Shown here: positions 1-11,436 of the stretch, one piece after another
How positions within the stretch are numbered: the stretch's first letter is position 1
Layout of the letters: every line of letters starts with the position of its first letter
Source of the DNA: Exophiala sp. HKRS030
Lineage: Eukaryota > Ascomycota > Eurotiomycetes > Chaetothyriales > Herpotrichiellaceae
Direction of reading: 5' to 3'
NCBI GenBank assembly: GCA_023897205.1
Contig: JAHWDD010000004.1
Span: forward strand, 2,294,001-2,358,000
DNA length: 64,000 nt
The notes under the pieces: model-generated
What the model was told of the DNA's origin: nothing
The model's database searches: none
Seen by the model: the letters and a program-made list of their open reading frames with translations, nothing else
Program-made: the position numbers and the translations under genes

Positions 1-1093
1 GCGCGACAACGGTCTGCATGACGGAGACCACCAAAATGGTTGGGTTAAATTGTACCCTCAGACCGGTCAACTCGCTCTACGTGAAGCCGGGCTCTTCGAG
101 GCGTTCAGGAGGCTTTCCAATTCTGAAAGCGAAGTTTTGAAAATCCTCCGACCCAATGGGACACCGATTCTTGATGAGAACAACACGAAAGAGAATAAAC
201 GACGACACCACCCGTCTTTTGACCAGCCCAGAATCGATTATACCAGACTACGCAATTTGCTCCTCGAGTCCCTTCGCCCGAAGACGGTGGTCTGGGGAAG
301 AAAGCTTGTGGCGGTGGAAAATTCACCCTCGAGCCCAAGAAAGTACGATCTTCTCTTTGAGGACAGTACTGAAGAGGATTTCGACCTGGTGGTGGGAGCT
401 GACGGGGCACATTCTACGGTCCGGCCACGGATGACCCACCATCGTCCAGTCTATTCAGGAATCACGACTGTTCAATTTTGGGCCACCGAAGTCAAAGAAT
501 GGCATTCCTGGCTCACGGATTTTGTGGGGAACGGGTCCTGCTTCATGTTTGATAAAGGCCGCGCCATGGAAGCACGTAGGATCGGCGATGACAGCATCCA
601 ACTCACGGTGAGTGTTCGACAGGCCGAAGGTTGGCTGGACAAATGCGGCGTCGACTGGTCTCTACCCGAGGAGGCCAAGAGGAAATACCTCGAAACCTTC
701 TTCAAGGACTGTGCGGAGGATCTGAAACTAGCCTGCCTCGACTGCACCGACCGAATGATGAGGAGGAAGGTGTACATGCCGCCGCCTGCCGGGACGCGGT
801 GGGAGAGTACCCCGGGCCTCACGCTCGTGGGCGACGCGGCTCACCTGATGCCACCTTTTGCGGACTTGGGGGTCGATCAAGCCATGAACGATGCCTCGAA
901 GCTGGCTCGGGCCCTCTCATCCAACGAGAGGACGCCTGCTGGCCTCGCGAGGGGGGTCAGAGAGTATGAAGGGGAGATGTTGGTGCGTGGGGAGCACGTG
1001 GCCCGGACAGCGTGGGAAGTGTTTGAAAGCCACTTTAGTGCCAATGGTGGAGAGAAGTTTGTTGGCCGCGTGCTGAGTGGTGGTGGGAAGTAA
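1..1093 (+). CDS. FAD-dependent aromatic monooxygenase, 5' end cut by window edge
   Basis: The reading frame is open from base 2 to the TAA at 1091-1093, giving 363 visible residues; the N-terminus with the Rossmann GxGxxG motif lies outside the window. A leucine codon at 50 is internal and not the start. Visible class A flavoprotein hydroxylase signatures are the NAD(P)H/FAD 'GADGAHS' (DG motif, about bases 393-413) and 'GDAAHLMPPF' (GD motif, about 830-860), in the TetX/salicylate-hydroxylase-like FAD_binding_3 group. The family uses NAD(P)H and O2 to hydroxylate phenolic or quinoid substrates in the cytosol. It converges on the next monooxygenase with 287 bp between stop codons. Role in tailoring of the cluster polyketide is inferred from position. 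No intron is evident in the visible part. Confidence 0.88.
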   Translation, partial: RDNGLHDGDHQNGWVKLYPQTGQLALREAGLFEAFRRLSNSESEVLKILRPNGTPILDENNTKENKRRHHPSFDQPRIDYTRLRNLLLESLRPKTVVWGRKLVAVENSPSSPRKYDLLFEDSTEEDFDLVVGADGAHSTVRPRMTHHRPVYSGITTVQFWATEVKEWHSWLTDFVGNGSCFMFDKGRAMEARRIGDDSIQLTVSVRQAEGWLDKCGVDWSLPEEAKRKYLETFFKDCAEDLKLACLDCTDRMMRRKVYMPPPAGTRWESTPGLTLVGDAAHLMPPFADLGVDQAMNDASKLARALSSNERTPAGLARGVREYEGEMLVRGEHVARTAWEVFESHFSANGGEKFVGRVLSGGGK

Positions 1094-1380
1094 GCGAGGG
1101 AAAGTTCTAACAATGTTGTTCGTACTCTTCTTCTAGTCAGTGAGTAAGCCAGCAGAATCGACGACGACGATGACAACAGCAACAACAAAAACAACACAGC
1201 AGCAGCAGCAGCAACGAAGGAGTACCAACCAGCAAGGATATCAGGGCAAAGTAATAATCACAATACCAATAATAATACCAATACTCAGGACCGATACCAA
1301 ATACCTACACCTCCCAATCCCTGTCTATCCATCATACGAGTCTTCACCTCGTTCTCGTCCTGACTGTCCCGTTTGCTTCG
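1094..1380. repeat. Convergent 3' spacer with CAG/ACA-rich microsatellite
   Basis: This is the gap between the stop codons of two converging monooxygenase genes. Bases about 1165-1216 are an imperfect trinucleotide tract rich in GAC, AAC and CAG units, with an AAT/ACC-rich stretch after it (about 1250-1290). Small frames across it are low-complexity and not supported as genes. Confidence 0.6.
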
Positions 1381-3720
1381 CTACTGAACGACAAACACCT
1401 CAGCCCCGGCACCAGTCTTGTCGATCGGCTTCTGGAGACCGTCGATCACTGCCTCGACAAGATCCTGCGCTGCGGCCCCCTCGGTGGCTTTGACGTGGAC
1501 AGAGTGTCGGTCATCTTGTTCGACGGATTCATTTGTGGGTGTAGCGATGCTGCTACTAGACTCGACCGACGAACTTTCCGCACCATCCTCTTGAACGCCG
1601 ACGTCCACCGTTGTCCGAGAAGACACACCGGCGTTGGTCTCGGCGGATTTCTTCGTGGCGGCGACCTGCTGCCGCGTCCTCAACAACTCTGCCAACGCGG
1701 CCCTCAGCGCCTCGGCCGGGTCGTCGCTCATGTCGGCGCAGCGCCACGCGACGAAATTGTCCGGCCTCACGAGCACCGCACCCCCGGCGCGCACCTCCTT
1801 CAACCCGGCCCACAAGTCCATCTGGTCCAGACACAGGCCCTTTGGTCTTGTGATGTCCCTGGCCCGAATCTGCGCCGTGTCGACCTTCACACCCATGTCC
1901 TTGCCCACGCTCTCGGCGGCGTCGACCCACCCCCTGCCGTCCTCGTCGGTGATGAGTACGAAGTCCGCAGCCCCAGCCCCAGCCGCGGACCCCGTCACGA
2001 GGTCGTGTGTGCTCACGACTTTGCCGTCGCGAATGATCCACGCGTGAGGCAGCCTGTGACCTGGTCTCGTGGTGGGCACGTAAACCTGGCCCTCGGGATC
2101 GACGGGGGGCGCTGGCGTGCCGTCGGCCACGAGCACACCACCAGCTCCCACGCGCGCATAGTCGAAGCCCAACTCGATGTTGTGAGCCGTGTACTCGACG
2201 TTTTGGGTGTGGAGGACGCGGCGGACGTGGTGCAAGGCCGCGCGGCCGCGGTCGCTGTCCTCGAACAGCTGGGCGAAGCGAGCGTGGTTCATCTCCTTTT
2301 GTCCCGGCACCAGGCCGACGGCCGCGGTCAGAACGTTCATGTTGCTGAAACTGAAAAACGCCCAGTCGCTGTTGCGGATGCCGATCGGTCTTCGTTCGGC
2401 CTCGTAGCTGTCGAGCAAGCTCGGCGAGGACTTACCCTGGACCACGAACGCCAGTTTCCACGCGAGATTGAGCGCGTCCTCGATGCCCGTGTTCAGACCC
2501 AAGCCTGAGGCAGGGGGACGACGGTGCGCCGCGTCGCCCGCGATGAAGACGCGGCCTTGTCTGTCAACACCAGAAGGCGAGTGGCTGCGGTACCGGTCGG
2601 CCACGACGCGGTCGAGAACCCAGTGGTTCACATGCATCACGTCCATTTCCAGATCTGGGAGCTTGAGGAGTTGGCGGATCCGAGCGGGCAGAGCGCCCGT
2701 GTCGAAGCGTTTGTTGTCCGTCATGGGGAACCCGAACGTCAAGACCCATTCTTCGGAGTGTCTGCCCCATGTCGGTCCCATTTGGAGCAGAGCGCCGCAG
2801 TCGAGATGAGCCATGGAGCCTCCTTCGGGGTTGATGAAGTGAGTGATGAGTGTGCGGTCTGTTTAAAGAACGAAACCAGTTAGTTTTACGGATCCCAAAA
2901 AAAGTCTCCCCAGAAACGAACGAACAGAAACTTGGGGAAAACCTACCATCCCAGTAATCCGACAAATCAGCCTTGAAATGAGTCGAGACGAAATCAATGA
3001 TACCAGCCAGGCCTTCCATGTTGATGCCGAGTTTCTTGGTCGACATTTTGCCGCCATCGCACGCCACGACGTACTGGGACCGGTATTTGATGGGGCTCCC
3101 GTCGGCCTTGGTGGTGACGGTGACAATGACATGGTCGTCGAATTCTTCCCAATCGTTGACGGCCGTGTTGAAAAAGATGCCGTTTGGGTTTCGTTCTTCA
3201 GCCACACGACGAAGAATGGGCTCCAATCTCAAAAGGGGTAGATTTGACGATGAAACCGCCGAGTCACGTCTAGAATTGATTGTTGGGGTTAGAGAATGTT
3301 ATTCCCTCTACTGATTGATTGAAATTTGTAGAGCGGTGGAATTTGGTAGGAGATGAGAGTAACTCACCCATATGCTTCGGACATGGAACTACTAGGGCCC
3401 CCCCCGGCAGCGTTCATATAACTCAACAACCGACGATCAAACGGACCATCACCACCCAAGGTCGTTCGCCACTCGACCCGGCTCATATTGTGGAGGGGAG
3501 CCGATTGCGCCGTGACCTCATCGTACAGACCATGTTGTCGAAAGGTCTCGATGGTTCGCTGGTTCAGGTAATGCGCCTTGGGGAGGATGGAAGTCGAAGG
3601 GTGTTTTTCGAACAAGACGTGAGGGACTTTGTAGGTGGACAAAAAACATGACAGAGAAAGACCGACGCCACCTCCGCCGATGATGACGACGGGAACGTCT
3701 ATGATGGGTGTTGTGGACAT
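1381..3720 (-). CDS. Phenol 2-monooxygenase-type FAD hydroxylase
   Basis: Three exons on the minus strand: 3720-3368, 3269-2947 and 2858-1381, with introns 3270-3367 (98 nt) and 2859-2946 (88 nt). The model gives 717 residues, ATG at 3720, TAG at 1381-1383. The acceptor at 3270 was chosen over a nearer AG at 3228 because it restores the family segment ending 'NLPLLRLEPILRR'. Motifs: FAD-binding 'GGGGVG' at residues 15-20, 'CDGG' with Asp near 189, and 'GDAAH' with Asp near 334, followed by 'GLGLNTGIEDALNLAWKL'. The C-terminal third matches the thioredoxin-like domain of phenol hydroxylase/TfdB/MhpA proteins ('RPDNFVAWRC'). About 95 further residues rich in Ser, Glu and Thr extend beyond that domain. 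Known role of the family: NADPH-dependent ring hydroxylation. Its substrate here is inferred to be a cluster polyketide. Confidence 0.9.
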
Positions 3721-5107
3721 TGTTGTGGACTAATGGATGGACGAGTAGATGGATGAACGTGAATTGCTGTGTTCCTCCTTCAAGTCAAGTTCAAAGAACC
3801 AGAAAAAGGGAACAAATGTTAGAGAGAAAGTGCTTGTATCAAGATTCACCTTGGCTGTTCCTTTGATATATGTATTAGAGATATTACCTTGGGCTTTTGT
3901 ACTTATACTCTCACCGTATCTCCGTACTGCAGGTAACATGAAATATCACCGCAACCCTGACCCAGTTTAGAATAGGATCAGGACAAGCGTTGTCGATGAC
4001 GGGACATTGAAAACTAGACCTAGTGATCTGACTTTCTCAGGTGATTGTAATCATGCATGACTCTCGGTAGGTTTCACAGCATCAAGGAGGGAGAACAAAG
4101 TACAGAGAGCAAGAAAGCCGTTGTCAGGCCATTCTCACATTTCAGCGTTACTGAAGCGTCCAATACCCACAATCTTACCAACACCCCGAAATTGTACGAA
4201 ACCAGAAACTCAAGATACACGTATAGACCTACCTAGGTAGCTTGTTGAAAGGGGAAGGATGAAAGAAGGGGCCCGAAAAGGAAAATCCAAAAACACTACT
4301 GTTCGGCCCATTTTCTTTGGTCGCCGGTGTAAGCTTGTGTACGGAGACTCCGTGCGTACAACACCGGGTTTTTATCCGGCGCCTTTTTTCTGTTGCTGTC
4401 TTGAAACGATAATAGAATACCTAGGTAGGTGATAATCAGGCCGGTGTCTCGTAGGTCATGGACGGATGATATTCTGAAGGGTGGTTATCGTTTGCCGGAA
4501 GATTCATGCAACTGTGTAAATCAGTAGAAATAATGAGGGAGGGTTTAGTGCCTAGAACATTACCTAATTCACAGCCTTGTGCTGGCGATTGACCCTGACA
4601 AGATACAACACAACATACTCCGTCCTCTGTAAATTTAATAGATATGTGAGCATCGGTTGTATGAGGCCTAATAATGCTCATAATATCTTACGCGTATAGA
4701 ATGTGTATTGAGAACCAGCATCCTATAGATATACCCTGCGGCCTACCTATGGAGTATCAGATAGGTTAATGGACCAAGGCTGTGCGCTTCCCACAAGGCT
4801 GGTGAATTGCTCTGGGACACTTCGATACATGACCAAAGGAGACATTGATATTCTTGTGATAACACGATATATGATATAGCACTAAGTTCCAAATTTATAC
4901 CTTTGAATATCAACTCATGAAGTCCAATCAACCGTCAAATCAAACCAAATCATAACATAAAAGTGCATCATCAACGCCTATGGGATAACACAACATGCAC
5001 TCATGTAACAAAAAAATCTCGAAAAAAATCCAGGGTAGGAAAACCCATGTCTTCGTCAAACCAATACCCCGTCCCCGGCCCTGTAACCAACAACAAAGTA
5101 TCCAATC
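3721..5107. promoter_or_regulatory. Spacer: promoter of phenol-hydroxylase-like gene and FAS-beta 3' region
   Basis: No convincing gene lies here. The left part should hold the promoter of the monooxygenase starting at 3720 and the right part the 3' end of the FAS beta transcript. An identical 11-base palindromic word TACCTAGGTAG occurs twice, at 4230-4240 and 4418-4428. A loose TCG(N5)CGG word sits at 4488-4498. Short frames such as the 81-codon one at 4436-4681 show no recognisable domain. Confidence 0.5.
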
Positions 5108-8100
5108 TCAAAGATGTAAGCCCTGCTCCAATACCTCCTTCAGCTCAGGACTCTGTGTCAGTCTATATGCTTCCTCAATGTACGACTGATCCAGTGAGAA
5201 TCTCTCGGCCATGACGTTAGGTACCCACTTGCCCACCAATTTGTCGGGTCGGATGTTGCTTTCCACAATACGCTTCTGCAGAAATTTGCGGTAGGAATGG
5301 ACACCACCTCTCAAGAGGGAAGAGTGGAAAGGCACGTCGATGCCCTTGAGCGGGATGGTGGCGGTGCCTCGTTCCAATTCGATCGGCTTGGGGAGTTTCT
5401 TGGTGGCTTCGACACATTTGGCGATGTACGCCCGGAGCTCACTGTTGAGCAGGTCTACCGGTCTGATGGCTTCGGCCACCAGGTGTCCAGCCTCGGGACT
5501 TCTGGAGAGATGGTTCAAAACCATAGATAGCGTATGAAGATTCTCCATCTGTTAGGGGAAACTTGTCAGAGTTGATGCAAGAAGTTTGTTGGGACTGGTG
5601 GACTTACCGTGCCTGCACAAACATACTGCTCGCCTTCAACGTTGTAATTCACAATCTCGAGAAGTGCCAGACTCTCGCCGGCGATCAAGCCAACGACCAC
5701 GTTGAGGCCCTTTTCATTGAATCCTGTCCGACGTCAGTGTTTGAGGAAAGGCAACTACTGCACCACCCAAACTTACCTTTACCAACTCGTTTGGGATTGG
5801 CCGCCGCCATCGAATAACCAGTCTGGCCATGTTCGTTTCGGTCCATGGAAACTTGCATGCTCAGTCCGCGGTAAAACACCACATCCATAAGGTCGTGAAT
5901 AGACAAAAAGCCCGAGAATGCTGACAGGGAGCCATACTCTCCAAGAGAATGCCCTGCAAACGTGGCGTCATCTTGAATGAGACCGTTGGCCCGCATGTCC
6001 TCGAACGTGGCCTTTTGCAAGATGAGGATCGCAGGCTGAGCAAACTGGGTCGAGAAGAGCAAGCCGCGAGGCTCGGAGAAGACATATGATCTTGTGGTTG
6101 ATGTCAAGCCGGGCAAAACGGGTCGGCTGATGCTCGACCCATCGGGAAGTGGTGTCTCGATTTGCATGGCCATGTAGTTTTCGCGGATCTTCCGACCTCT
6201 TTTGCCGCCAAAGTGCACGGTCAACGACTTGGGGTTGTTGCGAACTATATCCAGAATTGACCAGCCTAAATTATGGCACGTCGCGTCAGTCAATATCTTT
6301 GAAAGTCAAGTCATCGTACTCACCATAAGTCTCGGAGAGATATCCGTCCACGTCGTCCCAGACAGCTTTGGCAACAGGGCTGCTGTTGTAAAGATCCATG
6401 CCCATGCCTTTGGACTGGCTGCCTTGGCCAGTGAAGACGTATGCTGTCGAAGCCTGTGCGACTTCTGCCTCCGCCTCGAGCACAGTTTCATCAGTGTCCT
6501 CGTTGTACGCGGATACTTTCACCCGCATTCTGCCTTCAATCATTCCCACGTGCTGCAAACGGACATTGAGCTTGTCTTCAGGGAGAACCATGCCCGTGAA
6601 TGTTGCCGACCATCGGTACAGCCGCCGCAGGTCACCATCAGCGGCCAAATGTTCTAGAGCACTTGCTGCGACTGCCGAAGTATACATTCCGTGGGTGATG
6701 GTACCGGGCAACTCGGCCCAGTCTGCAAACAGAGGTGACACGTGGATAGGGTTGTAATCCTTGGAAACTCTCGCGTACCTCTCATTGCTGCTGGGGATTT
6801 GTACCTCGACCGTGCCGTCATCCGACCAGCCAGGGTGTCGAAGGTCGCTCTGTACCGTGGTCGATGACGCCTTGCGCTCCAGGAAGTCCATGACTGGATT
6901 GCCCACACAATCACTGTCGTAGAAGTCGACCTTGCCGATTTCTTCGAACTCGGTGTCAGACTTCCGAGCAAGGACGGTGCCAGACACTGACATGCTCTTG
7001 AAGACGTTTCGCTTCTTCCAAGTGACATTTGATTGCAGCTGGAACAGTAACGTGGTACCGACGAGTGAAGTGGTCGAGTCATGAGGCTGAAACCACTCTC
7101 GGTCGTGGAGAATAGCTGCATCCTGTCGAGATGAGATTTCGATCATCATGTCCTGTTCTTGTTTGTGTTTGAAGGTTGAAGAGAAGTCATTGAACTTGCC
7201 CTTGAACAAGAACGTCGATCGAACAGTCATCACTGATTTCCCGTCGCGCATCACCTCTGCTTCGACGACGACATATTTTCCTGCCTCTTCGATGTAGATT
7301 TCTCTCACTCTTGAGGTGGCCGAGACAAGGTCACCAATCCTGAGCGCCGACGCGCCTTTGGTGTACTCGAATGAATTGGACTGGTGTACCAAGCAAAGCA
7401 AATCACCGTCAATGTCTCGCAAGACCAAAGGCTTGGTGATGACATCCCACACGACAACGATACCAAAACCGATGGGGAACACTGCTGAGTCGCCACATAC
7501 CACAGGCCCATTCGAATATGATTGTCCAACAGTAGAAAGGAAATTCTGATACATGTCGTAGGTAAGCACCATCTCTTTCCCTGAGAAGGTGCTGTGGACA
7601 GTTGCGCCGGGGTCAAGCTCCTGATCGAACCATAGCTTGCTATAGAATGACTTGATATTGAGGTTGCGACCCTGCATGACCTCGCTGAATGTCCAAGGGC
7701 TCTTGTCAGTCTGTAACTCGAACTCAAATGGCAAGGCAATATAATCATCTCTGTATGAACTTGGCTGTCGAAGCTCCACTGCCAAAGTCATGTTGTCTTT
7801 GCATGAGATCTCTGCGAGAATCTCAGGTCCGAGGCCGTTATCCTTTTCAAGAAGCACCTTACCGGCCTCTCTATCGATAGACAGTGAAGCTCCAGACCGG
7901 GGTTCCAGGATACGCCGAAGGGGACTGACTTTATAAGAGCCGTCCCGAATGATGTGATCCGAGCCAAACAAAGCACGAAGAAGAGTGGAGGAGTTGCTGC
8001 ATCTCCCGGCAAGAAAAGAGGATGGGAACTGGTTGGCTATTCTGTTCGCGGAGAACAACTGGGTCTGAGAACCGGGACTCTTGCACACAAATGGCGTCTC

Positions 8101-11100
8101 CATTGTTGTCGGTGCGCTCGAGGTTGGCGAAGCCAGCGCCCAGGAATCTGGAGTCCCGCTGCCGCTTTGCACCAAGCTTTCATCGTCGGAGAGTGGTGTA
8201 ATGGGCCTGCCATACTGTTCGCCCAAGATTTTCTCGACATGGGAATGTGCAATCCCATCGAGAATGTCCTGTGCTGATTCGTCGCATCTGTGAGAGTACT
8301 GTGCTGCAACTGGTCCGTGGAGGATGCAAACTCTCCCTGCATCACGGTCAACGACGGCATCGATATCCTCAGACTGCCACAGGGAATCCTTTTTGAAATA
8401 GTACTCGAAGTTATCATCAAGGACAGGGATAAAGTTGACAGGTTTTTGGCCACGCGATCTCGATCTGAGAAGGAAGAAGGCCGAATCCTCTGGATTCAAA
8501 ATCGTCGTTGAAGCCTCCGGACAGGAGCTTGCGAAATTGGCCAGGAATGTGCGTGGATCGTCCAGAACGGCCGGTGATAGCTCGATCCGATCATCATGTG
8601 GCAGTCTTTGCAAGGCGCGGCAAGTGAAATCGTAGACGAAAGTGGCGTACGAAGGGTCGATCCACCGTTTCTGATGAGATACGTACATCAAGCTGACCAT
8701 ACGCTCTAGGACTTCCGTGTAGGTCATCTCTGCTACCTCGGCTACTTTGCCAGCCGACGTCCTTCCGAACCAAGGCTTAGCAAAGTCAGCGTTAAGCCTC
8801 TGGATAATGGTGTCTTTGCTCTTGAGCAACTTTGGAAGGCGCTCTTTTCGGGGAAGGTTGAAAATCTTTCTGTCCATCTCAGCCCAGAAAAGAACTCCAC
8901 GATTTGCGATCTTATGAATTGGTTGCCCCATTTCTGACTGAACCGTGACAATGCCGCCGGTTGCAGCTCTGTAGCTTTTTTCCCAGTCCGAATCAGGGAC
9001 GCCTGAAGCCTGACAAATGAGAAGTTTGCTTTCCAAGGACGTGTACGCCTCTTGAGCGACCATCATACGGCTGCCCAACAAAACGCCATCAAAGGGCATA
9101 AAAACGTAGCCGAACCGAGAAGCCCAAGCACCTGTCAGGTAGGGATAAGTGTCCTCGGCGCCACCGAAGCCACTTCCGGCAACGAGAATGATGTTACTTT
9201 GTCTCCGGATGGCACCGTATAGATTGAGAATAGGTGCGTGAAAGTCTTCATACGAATGATGTCCACCTCCTCGGCCTCCAGTCCATTGAAGGATGATTGG
9301 AAAGTTCGGATGAGCCTTGGCAATGTCGATTACATCTCTGATGGCTGACGAAGAACCAGGTTTAAAGGAGATGTGTTTGATTCCGAGCGTGTTGATGTAT
9401 TCGGCCACGATATCAGCAGAAGGAATGCCAGCTCCAATTGTGAGACCATGAATAGGTAGTCCCTTCCTAGACAGCATGCGTAGCGTAGCGATCTGCCAGC
9501 TCAAAGTGTGCGGGCTTGCATAGATGACATTGCAAGTGACACCTCGTCCGGCTGGGAGGCTTTCCACAAGCTTCTCAATCGCCGAAGACATGGCTTCAGC
9601 ATTGTAGAAACCACCTGCAGCTAACTCGATGTGGTAACCAGCTTTCATGATGGAGGAGACGAAGTCCCAATGGGTTGTTGTGGGTGTCATACCAGCAACC
9701 ATCACGGGCGGGCAGCTCAGCAGTTGACTCAATTTCGTCTGCATAACCCAGTCACCGTTGCTAGAGCGCGCAAGGCGTGGCTGGAATTGCTTGCCCCAAG
9801 ACTCAATCGGTGCCGCTGAGGTCAGTAGAATTGAGGAGTAGAAATCAGCAGCAGTGGCAGCTTCGGCCCGGACATCGAGATTGGTAACATCGATGATGCG
9901 GACACCTTCGCCTTCTTTCACTTTCATCACAAGATCACCGATGCCAACGTCAAACGCCAAGATGTGAGTTGCTTGAGGCAGTTTCAAGGCAGCAGGCCAT
10001 TGACATTGTTCACATGCAATAGCATCCACTAGAACATCGACGAGGTTGTCAGTGCTGCTGTCTCTGAGGTCATCGGCTGTCTTGCTATGATAAACAGGGA
10101 TTGCCAAACAAGTCTTGGTCATTAACATATTGCGGAGACGTAGCTTGACTTTCTCGGCTGCAGTCGATAAATAGCTCGTATGGAACGGGGCGCTGATGGG
10201 TAGAAACTGATGATGAATTACAGGCTTCCGGCTGCTGAACGGGACGCGACTCTGATCGAGTCCATCCTTTGCTTTTAAAGAGCGGAAGTATGAGTTCATA
10301 TGAACCAGGGAAGTGACAGGCCCTGCTAGGACAAAGTTATCGCGGGCGTTCTCGAGTGCCAGGAGTAGTTGATCTTCTGATTTCAAATTCTTGTTGAACT
10401 TTGCAAGGAGTGCCTCGACACGGAGTCGATCTAAGCCTCGCACACTCAGCATCGATGATGGCTGACCCTCACCATTTTCAAGACACTCTTTCACGAGAGC
10501 AGCCGAAACAGACGAGGCGGGCCTGGCTTGATGGCAGTAGAAGCCTAGCCAAAACAAGAGTTCGATTGCTTGCCTCGAAATGTCGTAGAAGGATTCCCAT
10601 GACTCTGCCAACGAGATCGCTGCCGCAATGACAAGACCTTGAGAATGTCCAGTTGTGCCACGTATATGGGCTCTGAGCTCCCCAGGGGTCAGGCCTAACA
10701 CCTGACAAGTCGCCGAATATTGTGCCAAGCTCAGTAAGCCAATGATAGGGAAGCTGACCGGAGCTTGAGAGATGAAGTCGGTATTAGGGATCTTCGAAGG
10801 GTTCTGCAGCCAGGTACTAAGTTCAATATAGCGTCCGCAGTAGTGATCTTCGGTCTCGGGTAGCCGACAGAGCTTGTAAAGCAACGGCGACGCAACTTCA
10901 TCGATGAGCTGTGCAATGAATGGTTTGTATGTGGAGTACAGGGTGGCCAAAGAAGCTACGCATCTTGGATTATTAGTACCTTGTCCTCCAAACACTGCAA
11001 ACAAGTTCGCCTGGTCTTGTTCCGCAAGATCCAATAGGGCGCTTGGTGGCGTCTTGATTCCAACACATCTGGACCTGGCGGTGTAAAAAGCACAGAAAAG

Positions 11101-11436
11101 GTCCCTGCGAATATTGGCGGTGACTGGAAGAGAGCTTATCAGCAGGTGGACATCATTGTCCTTGAGAAAGTTCTTTTCAAAAGTCCTCAATAAGCATTGT
11201 AGAATTGTAGAAGAGGCATTATTCTCAACCAGGAAGCCGAGAAATCTAAGAATAAGCTCTTCCGCTGAGGATGGTTCGGCCACATCTGGTTGGGTGGGAT
11301 GGGAGAGCGCGTGTAGGAACACGTCCCTCTGCCATCTGACCTGAGGAACAAGATCTGCGTCGATGGACAAAGTATGGCCAATATGTTTGAATAGGAGAGG
11401 GAGCTTGACAATATCCGTGGGTGTGGACGACTTCAT
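5108..11436 (-). CDS. Fungal fatty acid synthase beta subunit (cluster copy, HexB/StcK type)
   Basis: Four exons: 11436-6324, 6265-5777, 5723-5608 and 5548-5108, with introns of 58, 53 and 59 nt, all in phase; about 2052 residues. The first ATG in frame is at 11436; the frame upstream of it has no ATG. Domain order is that of fungal FAS beta: acetyltransferase with 'GHSQG' (Ser about 265), enoyl reductase TIM barrel with glycine-rich 'GGRGGGHH', hot-dog dehydratase region, and C-terminal malonyl/palmitoyl transferase with 'GHSLGEY' (Ser about 1811). The subunit forms the alpha6-beta6 cytosolic FAS with the divergently transcribed alpha gene. Location beside an SAT-containing PKS and an AflR-like gene argues for a pathway-specific FAS making an acyl starter, as in norsolorinic-acid pathways, and not the primary FAS. 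Chain length is not readable from sequence. Confidence 0.95.

Noticed and set aside
1495..2508. 337-codon frame on the plus strand
   Set aside because: It is antisense to the phenol-hydroxylase exon, which has clear family motifs; the plus frame has none and reflects GC-rich codon bias.
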